NCBI GenBank assembly: GCA_019638395.1
Contig: JAHBTX010000003.1
Span: 1-64,000, forward strand
Origin: Cyclobacteriaceae bacterium
Lineage (GTDB): Bacteria; Bacteroidota; Bacteroidia; Cytophagales; Cyclobacteriaceae
Length of the DNA: 64,000 bases
Direction: 5' to 3'
Position 1 is the stretch's first letter, and every line of letters begins with the position of its first letter. Both the position numbers and the translations under genes were made by a program. Below are positions 50,970-63,509 of the stretch, one piece after another. Under the pieces are notes generated by a model. It was not told where the DNA came from. It did no database searches and was given only the letters and a program-made list of their open reading frames with translations.

Positions 50970-51530
50970 ATGGCGGAGTTAAAATGGTATGTATTACGTG
51001 TAATCAGCGGCCAGGAAAAGAAAGTAAAGTCTTATCTGGAAACTGAAATCGAACGGTCTAAGTTGGTGGATTTTATTCCACAAGTTCTTATACCGAGCGA
51101 AAAAGTGTATGAAATGCGCAATGGCAAGAAGCGGGTTCGCGAAAGAAATTTCTTTCCGGGCTATGTGTTGGTTTCGGCCGATCTTTCAAATGGCGAAGCA
51201 TACCACACGGTAAACAATATTCCCGGTGTGATTGGCTTTTTAGGAACCAATGGTTCAAGCGCCACATCGAAAGAACCGGTTGCACTTCGGCAGTCTGAAG
51301 TTAACCGAATTCTGGGTAAGGTAGATGAAGTGGATCAGTTTGAAGAAAAACTCGAAACACCGTTTATCAAAGGCGAATCGGTAAAAGTAATGGATGGTCC
51401 ATTCAGTGGTTTTACAGGTTCGGTAGAAGAAATTTTTGAAGACAAGAAGAAGCTCAATGTAATGGTGAAAATATTTGGAAGAAATACGCCTGTTGAGTTG
51501 AGTTATATGCAAGTAGAAAAAGTAGACTAG
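50970..51530 (+). CDS. nusG: transcription termination/antitermination protein NusG
   Basis: The ATG at 50970 ('[20 protein letters not shown]') gives 186 residues. The NGN domain contains '[20 protein letters not shown]' and 'IPGVIGFLG', and the C-terminal KOW motif '[20 protein letters not shown]' is clear. Without stops, the frame reaches back to 50937, but that would overlap secE. It couples RNA polymerase to the ribosome and Rho. Confidence 0.95.
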   Translation: MAELKWYVLRVISGQEKKVKSYLETEIERSKLVDFIPQVLIPSEKVYEMRNGKKRVRERNFFPGYVLVSADLSNGEAYHTVNNIPGVIGFLGTNGSSATSKEPVALRQSEVNRILGKVDEVDQFEEKLETPFIKGESVKVMDGPFSGFTGSVEEIFEDKKKLNVMVKIFGRNTPVELSYMQVEKVD

Positions 51531-51537
51531 TAATACA

Positions 51538-51981
51538 ATGGCAAAGGAAGTAACCGGTTATTTGAAATTGCAGGTAAAAGGTGGTCAGGCAAACCCTGCA
51601 CCGCCAATTGGTCCGGCATTGGGTTCAAAAGGTTTGAACATCATGGACTTCTGCAAGCAGTTCAATGCACGTTCGCAAGATAAGCAAGGCCAGATTTTGC
51701 CTGTGCTTATTACAATTTATAACGACAAGTCTTTCGACTTCGTCATCAAAACTCCTCCGGCAGCAGTGTTAATCATGGAGGCAATAAAACTTCAAAAGGG
51801 TTCAAAAGAACCTAACCGTGCAAAGGTTGGTTCCATTAGCTGGGATCAGATTAAGAAAATAGCTGAATTGAAAATGCCCGATTTGAATGCATTTAAAGTT
51901 GATTCAGCTATGAAAATGATTGCTGGTACTGCACGCAGTATGGGAGTTACAGTAAGTGGCACCGCCCCTTGGGATAAATAA
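51538..51981 (+). CDS. rplK: 50S ribosomal protein L11
   Basis: The 147-residue protein has '[20 protein letters not shown]' at residues 10-29 and the rRNA-binding C-terminal domain '[20 protein letters not shown]'. It forms the GTPase-associated centre with the L10-L12 stalk and 23S rRNA. It starts eight bases after nusG. Confidence 0.97.
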   Translation: MAKEVTGYLKLQVKGGQANPAPPIGPALGSKGLNIMDFCKQFNARSQDKQGQILPVLITIYNDKSFDFVIKTPPAAVLIMEAIKLQKGSKEPNRAKVGSISWDQIKKIAELKMPDLNAFKVDSAMKMIAGTARSMGVTVSGTAPWDK

Positions 51982-51989
51982 GAATTACA

Positions 51990-52682
51990 ATGGCAAAGTT
52001 GACAAAAAACAGAAAGGCGGTACTCGCCAAGCATAATCTGGAGAAAGAGTATTCGCTGGAAGATGCAGCAAAGGTGTTGAAAGACATTACCTTCACCAAA
52101 TTTGATGCATCGGTGGATGTGGACATCCGCTTAGGTGTTGACCCTAAGAAATCAGATCAAATGGTGCGGGGTGTTGTTTCCTTGCCGCATGGTTTAGGAA
52201 AAACAGTACGCGTATTGGTATTGTGTACACCCGATAAGGCACAAGAAGCGAAAGATGCCGGTGCCGAGCACGTTGGTTTAGACGATTATATCCAAAAGGT
52301 AGAAGCCGGATGGACCGATATAGATGTAATTATTACCATGCCTACCGTTATGGCCAAGGTTGGTAAATTAGGTAAGGTACTGGGTCCTCGCGGCCTTATG
52401 CCTAACCCGAAGTCAGGAACAGTTACCCTGGAGGTTGGAAAAGCCGTGAAAGAGGTGAAAGCGGGTAAGGTTGACTTCAAAGTTGATAAACAAGGAATTA
52501 TTCACGCCAGTGTTGGTAAGGCTTCCTTCAGCGCAGACAAGATTAAAGAAAATGCTGCTGAACTTATTAACACAGTGGTTAAGTTAAAGCCGGCTTCATC
52601 GAAGGGTACATACATTCAAAGTATTTCCCTGTCTTCCACGATGAGCCCCGGAATAATGGTGGATAAGAATTCGGTTGTATAA
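51990..52682 (+). CDS. rplA: 50S ribosomal protein L1
   Basis: The 230-residue protein has the L1 signature '[20 protein letters not shown]' (about 129-148) and '[20 protein letters not shown]'. L1 forms the E-site stalk and can repress its own operon by binding the mRNA leader; no such leader hairpin is obvious in the eight-base gap after rplK. Confidence 0.97.
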   Translation: MAKLTKNRKAVLAKHNLEKEYSLEDAAKVLKDITFTKFDASVDVDIRLGVDPKKSDQMVRGVVSLPHGLGKTVRVLVLCTPDKAQEAKDAGAEHVGLDDYIQKVEAGWTDIDVIITMPTVMAKVGKLGKVLGPRGLMPNPKSGTVTLEVGKAVKEVKAGKVDFKVDKQGIIHASVGKASFSADKIKENAAELINTVVKLKPASSKGTYIQSISLSSTMSPGIMVDKNSVV

Positions 52683-52701
52683 GGTCTAAAAAACAAAAGC
52701 G

Positions 52702-53232
52702 ATGACCAGGGAAGAAAAAGGGCAAATTATTGAAGAATTGACTGAGAAATTTTCTCAGAACAATCACTTTTATATTACCGATGCTTCCGGTCTGACGGTT
52801 GCGCAAATTAATGCGTTTCGCAGACTGTGTTTCAATGCCGGTGTGGAGTACCGTGTTTACAAAAACACACTTATCCGCAAAGCATTGGAAAAGCAGCCCG
52901 GTAATTACACAGAACTATTCGGTACACTCAAGGGCTTTTCGGGCGTGTTGTTCTCGAAAGAGGTAGGCAATGCTCCGGCAAAAGTAATTGCAGAGTACAG
53001 AAAGAAATTGGAAGGCAAACCAGGTTTTAAAAGTGCCTCCATCGAATCCACTCTTTTTATTGGGGAGGAAAACCTGAAAACGCTGGTTGAGTTGAAATCC
53101 AAAAATGAACTCATTGGCGAAGTTATTTCCTTGCTGCAATCACCTGCTAAAAATGTATTGTCTGCTTTGTTAAGCGGCAAGCAAACTGTGGCAGGTCTTG
53201 TAAAGGCACTGGAAGAAAGAAAACAAAATTAA
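52702..53232 (+). CDS. rplJ: 50S ribosomal protein L10
   Basis: The 176-residue protein has the L10 N-terminal RNA-binding domain ('[20 protein letters not shown]', '[20 protein letters not shown]') and a C-terminal helix that binds L7/L12 dimers ('[20 protein letters not shown]'). It anchors the stalk. It starts 19 bases after rplA. Confidence 0.96.
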   Translation: MTREEKGQIIEELTEKFSQNNHFYITDASGLTVAQINAFRRLCFNAGVEYRVYKNTLIRKALEKQPGNYTELFGTLKGFSGVLFSKEVGNAPAKVIAEYRKKLEGKPGFKSASIESTLFIGEENLKTLVELKSKNELIGEVISLLQSPAKNVLSALLSGKQTVAGLVKALEERKQN

Positions 53233-53260
53233 AAACAGAATCTTTAAACACTTACAAATC

Positions 53261-53638
53261 ATGGCTGACGTAAAATCTCTTGGCGATCAACTGGTAGAAC
53301 TTACCGTTAAAGAAGTAAATGAATTAGCTTCTTACCTGAAAGAAACTTATGGTATCGAACCTGCTGCTGCTGCTGTTGCGGTTGCTGCTGGTCCTGCTGC
53401 CGGTGGTGGTGCTGCCGCTGCTGAAAAAACCAATTTCGATGTAGTATTGAAGTCGGCAGGTGCTAACAAACTCCAAATCGTTAAGCTTGTAAAAGAGTTA
53501 ACAGGTCTTGGCTTAAAAGAAGCTAAAGATGTAGTGGATGGAGCTCCTAAAACTATCAAAGAAGGTTTACCTAAAGACGAGGCTGAAAACCTGAAGAAGC
53601 AATTGGTTGAGGCTGGTGCTGAAGTTGAATTGAAGTAA
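53261..53638 (+). CDS. rplL: 50S ribosomal protein L7/L12
   Basis: The 125-residue protein has an N-terminal dimerisation part, an alanine-rich flexible hinge ('[20 protein letters not shown]') and the conserved C-terminal domain '[20 protein letters not shown]' with '[20 protein letters not shown]'. It recruits translation factors. Confidence 0.97.
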   Translation: MADVKSLGDQLVELTVKEVNELASYLKETYGIEPAAAAVAVAAGPAAGGGAAAAEKTNFDVVLKSAGANKLQIVKLVKELTGLGLKEAKDVVDGAPKTIKEGLPKDEAENLKKQLVEAGAEVELK

Positions 53639-53685
53639 TTCAATTCGGCTCTTGAGGACGAAGGGTACCGTCTGAGCGGAATTCA

Positions 53686-53717
53686 GGCCCCAGATCCATT
53701 GAATTGGAGCTGGGGTC
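53686..53717 (+). terminator. attenuator-like hairpin between rplL and rpoB
   Basis: GGCCCCAG (53686-53693) pairs with CTGGGGTC (53710-53717) with one G-T pair, and TCCA/TGGA extends it around the loop TTGAAT. Only a short T run follows, suiting partial termination or RNA processing as known at this junction in other bacteria. The 165-base gap holds no gene. Confidence 0.55.
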
Positions 53718-53803
53718 TTTCCCTATTTATAGCTGATAAGCTTTAGTACTCAATATGTAGTTAAATGGATTAGTCTAGTCCGGGAATTTAAACGAAACGT
53801 ACC

Positions 53804-56800
53804 TTGGCAAAGAAGACAACAGCAAATAACAGGATTGACTTCTCATCAATAGAGAAGGTTCTTGAATATCCTGATTTTCTTGATATTCAACTTCAATCCT
53901 TCAAAGATTTTTTGCAGATCGAAACACCTGCGGAAAAAAGACAAAACGAAGGGCTCTTTAAAGTATTTGCAGAGAACTTTCCAATCTCAGACTCGCGCGA
54001 AAACTTCGTGTTGGAGTTTGTAGATTATACCATCGATCCTCCTAAGTATAATGTGGATGAGTGCATCGACCGCGGATTAACATTTTCCGTGCCGTTGAAA
54101 GCAAAACTTCGTCTTACATGTAATGACGAGGACAATGAAGATTTTCAAACCATTGAGCAGGAAGTGTTTTTGGGTAACATCCCATACATGACCGAAAAAG
54201 GTTCGTTTGTAATTAATGGAGCTGAGCGTGTAATCGTATCGCAACTGCACCGTTCGCCAGGTGTGTTTTTTGCCATGAGTAAACACACCAACGGAACGAA
54301 GTTGTATTCTGCCCGCATTATCCCGTTCAAAGGCTCGTGGATTGAATTTGCTACCGATGTAAACGCGGTTATGTATGCATACATCGATCGTAAAAAGAAG
54401 TTTCCTGTAACCACGTTGCTGCGTGCAATTGGTTATGGTACCGATAAGGATATTCTCGATCTCTTTGGGCTTTCTGAAGAAATCGAGGCCAACAAAAATA
54501 CACTCAAGAAGACGGTTGGACGCAAGTTGGCTGCACGGGTATTAAAAACCTGGACAGAAGATTTTGTGGATGAAGATACTGGTGAAGTAGTTTCTATCGA
54601 CCGGAATGAAGTATTGCTGGAACGCGATCATGTTCTAAGTGCTGAAGATGTTGACGTAATCATCGAGTCCGGTGTGAAGTCAATCATCCTGCATCGCGAA
54701 GATGTAAACGTGGCCGATTACCACATCATCTTTAACACCCTTGCTAAAGATAATTCTAACTCTGAGAAAGAAGCGGTTGAACAAATCTACCGTCAGCTTA
54801 GGAATACCGAAGCACCCGATGAGCAAACTGCCCGCGATATTATTCAGAGCTTGTTCTTCAGCGAAAAGCGTTACGATTTAGGCGAAGTTGGTCGTTACAG
54901 AATCAACAAAAAATTAGGGCTTGATCTGAGTTTTGATCAACGCGTATTAACAACAGAAGATATTATTCTGATTGTGAAATACCTGATCGGCTTAATCAAC
55001 TCAAAAGCAGTTGTGGATGATATCGATCACCTGAGTAACAGACGTGTAAGAACGGTAGGCGAGCAATTATATTCTCAGTTTGGTGTAGGTCTTGCCCGTA
55101 TGGCCAGAACCATCAAAGAAAGAATGAACGTGCGTGATAACGAAGACTTTAAACCAGTTGATCTGATCAATGCTAGAACATTGTCATCAGTAATCAACTC
55201 GTTCTTTGGAACCAACCAGTTGTCTCAGTTCATGGATCAAACCAATCCGTTGGCTGAAATCACGCACAAGCGTAGAATGTCGGCACTAGGGCCTGGTGGT
55301 CTTTCGAGAGAACGTGCCGGTTTCGAAGTGCGAGATGTACACTATACCCACTATGGTCGCTTGTGTACTATCGAAACTCCGGAAGGTCCAAACATCGGTT
55401 TGATATCATCACTTTGCGTGCATGCAAAAGTGAATAAGATGGGCTTTATCGAAACTCCTTATCGCAAGGTAGAGAGCGGTAAAGTAAAAGGTAAGGAAGT
55501 AATCTTCCTGACAGCCGAAGAAGAAGATACGCACAACATCGCACAAGCGAATGTGAAAATAAAAACCAATGGCGAAATAGAAGATGAGCGTATCAAGGCT
55601 CGCTTCGAAGGTGATTTCCCGGTAGTGGAACCGAAAGATATCCGCTATATGGACATCGCTCCGAACCAGATCGTATCGATTGCTGCGTCTATGATTCCAT
55701 TCCTGGAACACGATGATGCAAACCGTGCGTTGATGGGTTCGAACATGCAACGCCAGGCCGTCCCGCTTATGCGTCCGGAAGCACCGATTGTAGGTACCGG
55801 CCTTGAAGGCAGAATAGCCATCGACTCACGTACTTTAATTCTGGCAGAAGGATCGGGTACTGTTGAGTTTGTAGATGCCAAGAAAGTAGTTGTTCGCTAC
55901 GAAGTATCGGAAGAGCAACAATTAGTTCGCTTTGATGATGAAGTTAAATCATATAGCCTGATCAAGTTTAGAAGAACCAACCAGGATACGTGTATCAACC
56001 TTACGCCACTTGTTAAAAAGGGCGACAAGGTTACAAAAGGGCAACCACTGTGTCAGGGTTATGGTACTGCCAATGGCGAATTAGCCTTAGGCCGTAACTT
56101 GTTAGTGGCTTATATGCCTTGGCAAGGATATAACTTTGAAGATGCAATTGTAATATCAGAGCGCGTAGTGCGCGATGATGTTTACACTTCCATTCACGTA
56201 GAAGAGTTTGAGTTGGAAGTACGCGATACCAAACGTGGCGAAGAAGAATTGACTTCTGAAATTCCAAACGTAAGTGAAGAAGCAGTTAAGCACTTAGATG
56301 AAAATGGTATTATTCGTGTAGGTGCCGAGGTGAAGGAAGGCGATATTCTGATTGGTAAGATTACTCCTAAAGGAGAAACGGATCCTACGCCAGAAGAAAA
56401 ACTATTGCGCGCCATCTTTGGCGATAAAGCCGGTGATGTGAAAGATGCTTCCATGAAAGCACCGCCATCATTAAAAGGTGTGGTAATTGATACCAAATTA
56501 TTCTCAAGACCTAAGCGCGATAAAGATGTGCGCAACAAGTCTAAGAAAGAGTTGGATGCATTGAAGAATCGTTACAGCAAAGAACTGTCAGAGCTGCGCG
56601 CTGAAATGATTAAGAAGTTAACCAGTTTGTTAACGGGTAAAACCAGCCAGGGTGTGAAGCACAAGTTTGGTGATGAATTAATCAGCAAGGGTGTGAAGTT
56701 CTCAGCCAAGGTTCTTGAAAGTAACCTCTTCCCGGATAAGAACATTTACCGCGATGAGAGTAACTACAATGTACCGGAAGAAGTGAATTTGATTGCTGAT

Positions 56801-57676
56801 GTCAGCCTTGAAAGCTGGACAACAGAAGATCATACGAACGACCTGGTATCGGAGTTGGTTAAAAACTACCTGAACAAACGTAACGTAATTTCGGGTGAGT
56901 TTAAACGCGAGCGCTTTACACTTGAAGTGGGAGATGAATTACCAGCAGGAATTGTTCAATTAGCTAAAGTTTATGTAGCAAAGAAACGTAAACTGAAAGT
57001 AGGAGATAAGATGGCCGGTCGCCACGGTAACAAGGGTGTGGTTGCGCGTATTGTTCGCGAAGAAGATATGCCATTCCTGGAAGACGGAACTCCGGTTGAT
57101 ATCTGTTTGAACCCGCTGGGTGTGCCATCGCGTATGAACCTTGGTCAGATTTACGAAACCGTGTTGGCATGGGCTGGTAAGAAGTTGGGTCGCAAGTATG
57201 CTACTCCGATTTTTGATGGAGCTTCAATAGAACAAGTTTCGTCCGAGTTGGCAGAAGCAGGCTTACCTGAATTTGGCCGCACGTACTTGTACGATGGTCT
57301 AACAGGTGAAAAGTTCGATCAACCCGTAACAGTAGGTATGGCTTACATGCTTAAACTGGGCCACTTGGTTGATGATAAGATGCATGCCCGTTCTATCGGA
57401 CCATACTCGCTTATTACACAGCAGCCGTTGGGCGGTAAGGCACAGTTTGGTGGACAGCGTTTTGGGGAAATGGAGGTTTGGGCGATTGAGGCCTTTGGCG
57501 CATCGCACATCCTGCAGGAAATCCTTACTATCAAGTCTGACGATGTGATTGGTCGTGCGAAAGCATACGAATCTATTGTGAAAGGTGAGAACATGAGGAA
57601 GCCTAATATCCCTGAATCTTTCAACGTGCTTGTTCACGAACTTCGCGGTCTTGCACTTGAGATTACGATGGATTAA
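53804..57676 (+). CDS. rpoB: RNA polymerase beta subunit
   Basis: The 1290-residue protein begins with TTG at 53804 ('[20 protein letters not shown]'); no suitable ATG is near. The rifampicin-binding region reads '[20 protein letters not shown]' then '[20 protein letters not shown]', matching the sensitive consensus, and '[20 protein letters not shown]' and '[20 protein letters not shown]' identify the conserved C-terminal blocks. It is the catalytic partner of RpoC. About 100 bases with a strong hairpin separate it from rpoC. Confidence 0.98.
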   Translation: MAKKTTANNRIDFSSIEKVLEYPDFLDIQLQSFKDFLQIETPAEKRQNEGLFKVFAENFPISDSRENFVLEFVDYTIDPPKYNVDECIDRGLTFSVPLKAKLRLTCNDEDNEDFQTIEQEVFLGNIPYMTEKGSFVINGAERVIVSQLHRSPGVFFAMSKHTNGTKLYSARIIPFKGSWIEFATDVNAVMYAYIDRKKKFPVTTLLRAIGYGTDKDILDLFGLSEEIEANKNTLKKTVGRKLAARVLKTWTEDFVDEDTGEVVSIDRNEVLLERDHVLSAEDVDVIIESGVKSIILHREDVNVADYHIIFNTLAKDNSNSEKEAVEQIYRQLRNTEAPDEQTARDIIQSLFFSEKRYDLGEVGRYRINKKLGLDLSFDQRVLTTEDIILIVKYLIGLINSKAVVDDIDHLSNRRVRTVGEQLYSQFGVGLARMARTIKERMNVRDNEDFKPVDLINARTLSSVINSFFGTNQLSQFMDQTNPLAEITHKRRMSALGPGGLSRERAGFEVRDVHYTHYGRLCTIETPEGPNIGLISSLCVHAKVNKMGFIETPYRKVESGKVKGKEVIFLTAEEEDTHNIAQANVKIKTNGEIEDERIKARFEGDFPVVEPKDIRYMDIAPNQIVSIAASMIPFLEHDDANRALMGSNMQRQAVPLMRPEAPIVGTGLEGRIAIDSRTLILAEGSGTVEFVDAKKVVVRYEVSEEQQLVRFDDEVKSYSLIKFRRTNQDTCINLTPLVKKGDKVTKGQPLCQGYGTANGELALGRNLLVAYMPWQGYNFEDAIVISERVVRDDVYTSIHVEEFELEVRDTKRGEEELTSEIPNVSEEAVKHLDENGIIRVGAEVKEGDILIGKITPKGETDPTPEEKLLRAIFGDKAGDVKDASMKAPPSLKGVVIDTKLFSRPKRDKDVRNKSKKELDALKNRYSKELSELRAEMIKKLTSLLTGKTSQGVKHKFGDELISKGVKFSAKVLESNLFPDKNIYRDESNYNVPEEVNLIADVSLESWTTEDHTNDLVSELVKNYLNKRNVISGEFKRERFTLEVGDELPAGIVQLAKVYVAKKRKLKVGDKMAGRHGNKGVVARIVREEDMPFLEDGTPVDICLNPLGVPSRMNLGQIYETVLAWAGKKLGRKYATPIFDGASIEQVSSELAEAGLPEFGRTYLYDGLTGEKFDQPVTVGMAYMLKLGHLVDDKMHARSIGPYSLITQQPLGGKAQFGGQRFGEMEVWAIEAFGASHILQEILTIKSDDVIGRAKAYESIVKGENMRKPNIPESFNVLVHELRGLALEITMD

Positions 57677-57687
57677 AAAGTTGATAG

Positions 57688-57725
57688 TCCTGAGCCCTTA
57701 GTACATAGTTACTAAGGACTCAGGA
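57688..57725. repeat. hairpin between rpoB and rpoC with degenerate ACTAA repeats
   Basis: TCCTGAG-C-CCTTAGTA pairs with TACTAAGG-A-CTCAGGA: fifteen pairs with one mismatch and loop CATAGT. There is no T-tract. From about 57739 to 57774 the bases repeat variants of ACTAATTACTAA up to the rpoC start. It may stabilise or process the rpoBC transcript. Confidence 0.6.
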
Positions 57726-57775
57726 TGTAGAACTGGTTACTAATAACTAATTACTAAAGACTAACTACTAATAAG

Positions 57776-60700
57776 ATGTCTTTCAGAAAAAATAAAAAGA
57801 TTAACAACGACTTCTCGAAGATCACCATCAGTTTAGCTTCTCCGGAATCTATTCTGGAAAGTTCGCACGGAGAAGTAACGCAGCCCGAAACCATTAACTA
57901 CCGTACCTACAAGCCGGAGATGGGTGGTTTGTTCTGCGAGCGCATTTTCGGTCCTGTAAAGGATTGGGAATGTCATTGCGGAAAGTACAAGCGCATTCGC
58001 TATAAAGGTATTATCTGCGATCGTTGTGGTGTAGAAGTTACCGAGAAGAAAGTAAGACGTGAGCGCATGGGCCACATTGAATTAGTGGTACCGGTAGCAC
58101 ACATCTGGTATTTCCGTTCTTTGCCAAACAAAATCGGGTATCTTCTTGGTCTCCCTACCAAGAAATTAGATCAGATCATTTACTACGAAAGATATGTAGT
58201 GATTCAACCTGGTGTGAAAGAAGAAGACGGTGTAAACCGTTTGGATTTCTTAACTGAAGAAGAATACCTAGACATCGTAGATAAATTGCCACGCGAAAAC
58301 CAATTGCTGGATGACAACGATCCGAAGAAGTTCATTGCCAAGATGGGCGCTGATGCTTTGGAGATGTTGCTTTCTCGCGTGAAGCTGGATGAACTTTCAT
58401 ACGAGCTTCGCCATCAGGCCGCAACCGATACTTCGCAACAACGTAAGGCTGAAGCCTTGAAGCGTTTGAAAGTGGTAGAGGCTTTCCGCGATGCAAACAC
58501 CCGTATTGAAAACCGTCCGGAATGGATGACCATTAAAATGGTTCCTGTAATTCCACCAGAGTTACGGCCATTAGTTCCATTGGATGGCGGTCGTTTCGCT
58601 ACCTCAGATTTGAATGACCTTTATAGACGTGTTATTATTCGTAACAACCGTCTGAAGCGTTTGATCGATATTAAAGCTCCCGAAGTTATTCTTCGTAACG
58701 AGAAGCGTATGCTTCAGGAAGCGGTTGATTCCTTGTTCGACAACTCACGTAAAGTGAATGCTGTTCGTTCAGACGGTAACCGCGCGTTGAAATCATTATC
58801 GGATATGCTGAAAGGTAAGCAAGGACGTTTCCGTCAGAACTTGCTGGGTAAACGTGTTGACTACTCAGGTCGTTCGGTAATTGTGGTTGGTCCTGAATTA
58901 AAACTGCACGAGTGCGGTTTGCCAAAAGATATGGCGGCTGAATTATTCAAGCCATTTATTATCCGCAAGCTTATTGAAAGAGGAATTGTGAAGACTGTTA
59001 AGTCTGCCAAGAAAATAGTGGATCGTAAAGATCCAGTAGTGTGGGATATTTTGGAGAACGTATTGAAAGGACATCCCGTTCTTTTGAACCGTGCCCCAAC
59101 ACTTCACAGACTTGGTATTCAGGCTTTCCAACCTAAATTGATTGAAGGAAAAGCGATTCAGTTGCACCCGTTAGTATGTACTGCATTTAACGCTGACTTT
59201 GACGGTGACCAGATGGCTGTACACGTGCCACTTGGCCAGGAAGCAATTCTGGAAGCATCATTATTGATGTTGTCTTCGCACAACATTTTGAACCCTGCTA
59301 ACGGAGCACCTATTACGGTACCTTCTCAGGACATGGTGTTGGGATTATATTACTTGACCAAAGGCCGCAAAGGCCAGTTAGGTGAAGGCAAGAAATTTTA
59401 TTCTGCAGAAGAAGTAATTATTGCATATAACGAAGGCAAACTCTCCAAGCATGCACTTATTAAAGTACGTGTAAGTACCCGCGATAAGAAGTCTGGTGAG
59501 TTGGAGACTAAAATGATTGAGACAGTAGCTGGTCGCGTAATTTTCAATCAGGTTGTACCAACGGAAGTTGGCTTTGTAGATGAACTTCTAACCAAGAAGA
59601 AGCTGCAAACTATTATTGCCGATGTATTCCGCGTGGCAGGTCAGGCTAAGACAGCTAAGTTCTTAGATGATATTAAAGAGTTAGGATTCCAGATGGCTTA
59701 CAAAGGTGGGTTGTCAATGGGTCTTGGCGATGTGAAAGTTCCTGCTGAGAAGAAGAAACTGGTGGAAGATGCCCAGAAAGAAGTTGATTCAGTTTGGAAC
59801 AACTACATGATGGGTCTTATTACTGATAATGAACGTTACAACCAGGTAATTGATATCTGGACTCGTACCAACACAATGCTTACTAACACGCTGATGAAGC
59901 AGTTGGAAGAAGATCAACAAGGGTTCAACTCTATCTACATGATGATGCACTCTGGTGCTCGTGGTTCGAGAGAGCAGATTCGCCAGTTGGGTGGTATGCG
60001 TGGTCTTATGGCCAAGCCTCAGAAAAACCTTGCCGGTTCAGTTGGATCAATTATTGAGAACCCGATTCTTTCCAACTTCCGTGAAGGATTGGACGTATTG
60101 GAGTACTTTATCTCTACTCACGGTGCGCGTAAAGGTCTTGCCGATACAGCTTTGAAAACTGCTGATGCTGGTTACTTAACCCGTAGGTTAGTGGATGTGG
60201 CGCAAGATCTTGTTATCACCGAAGAAGATTGCGGAACGCTACGTGGTTTACATGTAACAGCGTTGAAAGACAATGAAGATATCGTTGAACCATTGTCTGA
60301 AAGAATCTTAGGTCGCGTAACAGTGCATGATATTTATGATCCGATTTCCGAAGAGTTGATTTGTGCTGCCAACGAAGAGATTACTGATGAGATTGCTAAG
60401 AAGATAGAAGAGAGCAGTATTGAAGAAGTTGAGATTCGTTCAATCTTGACGTGCGAAACCAAAATTGGTGGTTGTGCAAAATGCTACGGCCGTAACCTGG
60501 CAACCGGTAAAATGGTGCAGGCAGGTGAAGCAGTAGGTGTTATTGCAGCACAATCAATTGGTGAGCCTGGTACGCAGCTTACACTTCGTACTTTCCACGT
60601 GGGCGGTACAGCATCTAACATTGCTACTGAAGCCAACATCAAAGCGAAGTTCTCCGGAACGATTGAGTTTGAAGGTATCCGTACGGTTGATACTACCGAT

Positions 60701-62065
60701 CGCGAAGATAATAAGGTAAAAGTAGTGATGGGGCGTACCGGTGAAATCAGAATTCTGGATGAAGAGAAGCGTGTGTTGATTACTAACAACGTTCCTTATG
60801 GTGCCTTCCTGAAAGTGAGAGACGGCCAGAAAGTTGAGAGAGGTGAGGAATTGTGTTACTGGGATCCATACAATGCAGTAATCCTTTCTGAGTTTGATGG
60901 CGAAATTGGATACGAAGCTATCATTGAAGGTATTACCTATAAAGAGGAGTCGGATGAACAAACAGGTCACCGCGAGAAAGTGATAACCGACACCCGCGAT
61001 AAAACGAAGAACCCGGCCATCATCGTGAATGGTAAGACTGAAACAAAAGGTTATAACATTCCGGTTGGTGCACACTTAGCGGTTGATGAAGGCGAAAAAA
61101 TCAAAGCAGGTCAGGTGCTTGCCAAGATTCCCCGCACCATGGGTAAGAGCCGCGATATTACCGGTGGTTTGCCTCGTGTAACTGAATTGTTCGAAGCCCG
61201 CAATCCTTCTAACCCGGCTGTGGTAAGTGAGATTGATGGTGTAGTAACGTATGGTGGTATTAAACGTGGTAACCGCGAAATCTTCATCGAATCAAAAGAT
61301 GGTGTGCAGAAGCGTTATTTAGTACCGTTGTCAAAACACATCCTCGTTCAAGATAACGACTTTGTGAAGGCAGGTCAACCATTGTCAGACGGAGCCATTA
61401 CCCCTTCTGATATCTTATCGATAAAAGGACCGACTGCGGTGCAGGAATACTTGGTGAATGAAATTCAGGAAGTATATCGTCTGCAAGGTGTGAAGATCAA
61501 CGATAAACACATCGAGTGTATCGTTAGCCAGATGATGCAGAAAGTGGAAATCATCGACTCTGGTGATACTACCTTCTTGCCTGGCGAGTATGTAGATAAG
61601 TTTGAATTCCGCGAAGAGAACGACCGCGTGTTGGATAAGAAAGTTGTTACAGATGCCGGTGATTCTCAGAAATTCAAAGTAGGCCAGATTATCAGCCCAC
61701 GCGAATTACGCGATGAGAATTCTGCCTTGAAGCGTAAAGACCAGAAGTTGGTTGAAGTGCGCGATGCATTATCAGCAGTTTCAAGACCAACCTTGCAAGG
61801 TATTACCCAGGCATCGTTGAAGACTGAAAGCTGGTTATCAGCTGCATCTTTCCAGGAAACTACCAAGGTTTTGAGCGAAGCGGCTATCCGTGGTAAGGCC
61901 GACCAATTAATGGGCTTGAAAGAGAACGTAATTGTTGGTCACTTGATTCCTGCTGGTACAGGACAGAGACGCCTCAACGATATGATTGTAAACTCGGAAG
62001 AAGAGTACCAGCGAATGGTGAGTGCTCCCGAGCGCAAATCAAAGGAGAGGGAATTGCAAGACTAA
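57776..62065 (+). CDS. rpoC: RNA polymerase beta' subunit
   Basis: The 1429-residue protein carries the zinc ribbon '[20 protein letters not shown]', the magnesium-binding catalytic motif '[18 protein letters not shown]', the second zinc site ('CGTLRGLH', '[15 protein letters not shown]') and trigger loop/bridge elements '[20 protein letters not shown]'. A roughly 200-residue insertion between the trigger-loop region and the C-terminus ('[20 protein letters not shown]' onwards) is typical of Bacteroidota. ATG at 57776. A strong terminator follows. Confidence 0.98.
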   Translation: MSFRKNKKINNDFSKITISLASPESILESSHGEVTQPETINYRTYKPEMGGLFCERIFGPVKDWECHCGKYKRIRYKGIICDRCGVEVTEKKVRRERMGHIELVVPVAHIWYFRSLPNKIGYLLGLPTKKLDQIIYYERYVVIQPGVKEEDGVNRLDFLTEEEYLDIVDKLPRENQLLDDNDPKKFIAKMGADALEMLLSRVKLDELSYELRHQAATDTSQQRKAEALKRLKVVEAFRDANTRIENRPEWMTIKMVPVIPPELRPLVPLDGGRFATSDLNDLYRRVIIRNNRLKRLIDIKAPEVILRNEKRMLQEAVDSLFDNSRKVNAVRSDGNRALKSLSDMLKGKQGRFRQNLLGKRVDYSGRSVIVVGPELKLHECGLPKDMAAELFKPFIIRKLIERGIVKTVKSAKKIVDRKDPVVWDILENVLKGHPVLLNRAPTLHRLGIQAFQPKLIEGKAIQLHPLVCTAFNADFDGDQMAVHVPLGQEAILEASLLMLSSHNILNPANGAPITVPSQDMVLGLYYLTKGRKGQLGEGKKFYSAEEVIIAYNEGKLSKHALIKVRVSTRDKKSGELETKMIETVAGRVIFNQVVPTEVGFVDELLTKKKLQTIIADVFRVAGQAKTAKFLDDIKELGFQMAYKGGLSMGLGDVKVPAEKKKLVEDAQKEVDSVWNNYMMGLITDNERYNQVIDIWTRTNTMLTNTLMKQLEEDQQGFNSIYMMMHSGARGSREQIRQLGGMRGLMAKPQKNLAGSVGSIIENPILSNFREGLDVLEYFISTHGARKGLADTALKTADAGYLTRRLVDVAQDLVITEEDCGTLRGLHVTALKDNEDIVEPLSERILGRVTVHDIYDPISEELICAANEEITDEIAKKIEESSIEEVEIRSILTCETKIGGCAKCYGRNLATGKMVQAGEAVGVIAAQSIGEPGTQLTLRTFHVGGTASNIATEANIKAKFSGTIEFEGIRTVDTTDREDNKVKVVMGRTGEIRILDEEKRVLITNNVPYGAFLKVRDGQKVERGEELCYWDPYNAVILSEFDGEIGYEAIIEGITYKEESDEQTGHREKVITDTRDKTKNPAIIVNGKTETKGYNIPVGAHLAVDEGEKIKAGQVLAKIPRTMGKSRDITGGLPRVTELFEARNPSNPAVVSEIDGVVTYGGIKRGNREIFIESKDGVQKRYLVPLSKHILVQDNDFVKAGQPLSDGAITPSDILSIKGPTAVQEYLVNEIQEVYRLQGVKINDKHIECIVSQMMQKVEIIDSGDTTFLPGEYVDKFEFREENDRVLDKKVVTDAGDSQKFKVGQIISPRELRDENSALKRKDQKLVEVRDALSAVSRPTLQGITQASLKTESWLSAASFQETTKVLSEAAIRGKADQLMGLKENVIVGHLIPAGTGQRRLNDMIVNSEEEYQRMVSAPERKSKERELQD

Positions 62066-62088
62066 ATTGAATTACCAATAGCCTATTT

Positions 62089-62128
62089 ATCAATTAGCCG
62101 ATGGAAAACCATTGGCTAATTGATTTTA
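62089..62128 (+). terminator. rho-independent terminator of the rpoBC operon
   Basis: ATCAATTAGCC-G-ATGG (62089-62104) pairs with CCAT-T-GGCTAATTGAT (62109-62124): sixteen pairs with one G-T, loop AAAA, followed by TTTTAT. Confidence 0.8.
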
Positions 62129-62153
62129 TCGGCCGACCGAAAATTAAAATTTT

Positions 62154-62477
62154 ATGGCAGAGCAAAAGAACAACCCACCCCAGAATCAGATTAATATTGA
62201 GCTTTCCGAAGAAGTGGCGGAAGGAATCTATTCCAACCTGGCTATGATTGCCCACTCCAATAGCGAATTTGTAATTGATTTTATCCGGCTAATGCCCGGT
62301 GTGCCCAAGGCTCGGGTAAAATCAAGAATTATTATTACACCCGAACATGCCAAAAGACTTTTGGCAGCCCTAAAGGATAACATCAGCAAATACGAGGCTA
62401 CATTTGGCCCGATTAAACAAACCAACGATGCCCCTCAGTTTCCTATGAATTTTGGCGGTACGATGGGTGAGGCTTAG
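62154..62477 (+). CDS. DUF3467 protein
   Basis: The 107-residue protein has the DUF3467 core: 'INIELSEEVAEGIYSNLAMI' then 'AHSNSEFVIDFIRLMPGVPK' and 'IITPEHAKRLLAALKDNISK'. The family is nearly always found next to rpoC or ribosomal genes in Bacteroidota; its function is unknown. It stands between the rpoC terminator and the rpsL promoter, so it is probably expressed by readthrough or from its own weak promoter. Confidence 0.92.
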   Translation: MAEQKNNPPQNQINIELSEEVAEGIYSNLAMIAHSNSEFVIDFIRLMPGVPKARVKSRIIITPEHAKRLLAALKDNISKYEATFGPIKQTNDAPQFPMNFGGTMGEA

Positions 62478-62530
62478 TCCGAAAATAAGTGGATTTAGCC
62501 AAATAGATAGGAAAAATCTTAAGTAAGGGT

Positions 62531-62561
62531 TTTGCATCCTATCGTACTTTAAATACCTTTG
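62531..62561 (+). promoter_or_regulatory. promoter of rpsL-rpsG-fusA
   Basis: TTTG (62531-62534), 19 bases, then TACCTTTG (62554-62561): canonical. It is followed by CAGTCCTT, the same as in the tRNA-Trp promoter. Confidence 0.78.
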
Positions 62562-62599
62562 CAGTCCTTATTTTTTAAGGGTTATAAAACGAAATATAA

Positions 62600-63022
62600 A
62601 TGCCTACCATTCAGCAACTTGTAAGAAAAGGCAGAAAGAAATTGACTTTTAAGTCAAAGTCTCCAGCCCTCGATTCTTGCCCTCAGCGTAGGGGAGTTTG
62701 TACCCGTGTGTACACAACAACCCCAAAAAAACCGAATTCGGCCATGCGTAAAGTGGCCCGTGTACGCCTAACCAACCACAGGGAGGTGAACGCCTACATT
62801 CCGGGCGAGGGGCACAATCTTCAAGAACACTCTATTGTGTTAATCCGCGGAGGCCGGGTTAAAGATTTGCCGGGTGTTCGTTACCACATTGTAAGGGGTG
62901 CATTGGATACCTCAGGTGTAAACGGACGTCTGCAAAGCCGTTCTAAGTATGGTGCAAAACGCCCTAAAGCTGGTGCCGCAGCTTCTGCTGCCAAAGGTGC
63001 TCCTGCAAAAGGCAAAAAATAG
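62600..63022 (+). CDS. rpsL: 30S ribosomal protein S12
   Basis: The 140-residue protein contains '[20 protein letters not shown]' and '[20 protein letters not shown]', with lysines at the two usual streptomycin-resistance positions (wild-type). A C-terminal extension '[18 protein letters not shown]' of about 15 residues is Ala/Lys-rich. It is first in the str operon. Confidence 0.97.
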   Translation: MPTIQQLVRKGRKKLTFKSKSPALDSCPQRRGVCTRVYTTTPKKPNSAMRKVARVRLTNHREVNAYIPGEGHNLQEHSIVLIRGGRVKDLPGVRYHIVRGALDTSGVNGRLQSRSKYGAKRPKAGAAASAAKGAPAKGKK

Positions 63023-63032
63023 TAATTAGATT

Positions 63033-63503
63033 ATGAGAAAGGCTAAACCCAAGAAAAGATACCTGCTGCCCGATCCTAAGTTTGGTGACACACTGGTTAC
63101 CAAATTTGTGAACTACATGATGGAGCAAGGCAAGAAAAGTGTTGCATACAATATTTTCTACGATGCCATAGCGCAGGTGGAAAAGAAAACCGGTGGCGAA
63201 CCAGGGCTTGAAGTTTGGAAGCGCGCCATGAACAATGTGATGCCTTCTGTAGAAGTGAAGAGCCGTAGAGTTGGTGGAGCAACTTTTCAGGTGCCGGTAG
63301 AAATCAGACCAGAGCGTAAAATCAACTTAAGCATTAAGTGGCTGATTGATTATGCTCGCGCCCGTGGTGAAAAAACCATGATGGATAAATTGGCGGCAGA
63401 AATCATCGCAGCATCGAAAGGTGAAGGAGCGGCTATCAAAAAGAAAGATGATACGCACCGGATGGCAGAGGCGAACAAGGCGTTTTCACATTTCAGATTA
63501 TAA
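63033..63503 (+). CDS. rpsG: 30S ribosomal protein S7
   Basis: The 156-residue protein has '[20 protein letters not shown]', '[20 protein letters not shown]' and '[20 protein letters not shown]', the conserved ends of S7, which nucleates 30S head assembly. It starts ten bases after rpsL. Confidence 0.97.
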   Translation: MRKAKPKKRYLLPDPKFGDTLVTKFVNYMMEQGKKSVAYNIFYDAIAQVEKKTGGEPGLEVWKRAMNNVMPSVEVKSRRVGGATFQVPVEIRPERKINLSIKWLIDYARARGEKTMMDKLAAEIIAASKGEGAAIKKKDDTHRMAEANKAFSHFRL

Positions 63504-63509
63504 TCCTAC

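Noticed and set aside
54077-57637. Antisense reading frames inside rpoB, rpoC and other housekeeping genes
   Set aside because: They follow from codon bias of the sense gene, lack recognisable domains and have no independent start signals.
53804-57676. Rifampicin-resistance substitution in rpoB
   Set aside because: The rifampicin pocket matches the usual sensitive consensus at the main positions; the small differences are normal for Bacteroidota.
62600-63022. Streptomycin-resistance substitution in rpsL
   Set aside because: Both critical lysines are present.
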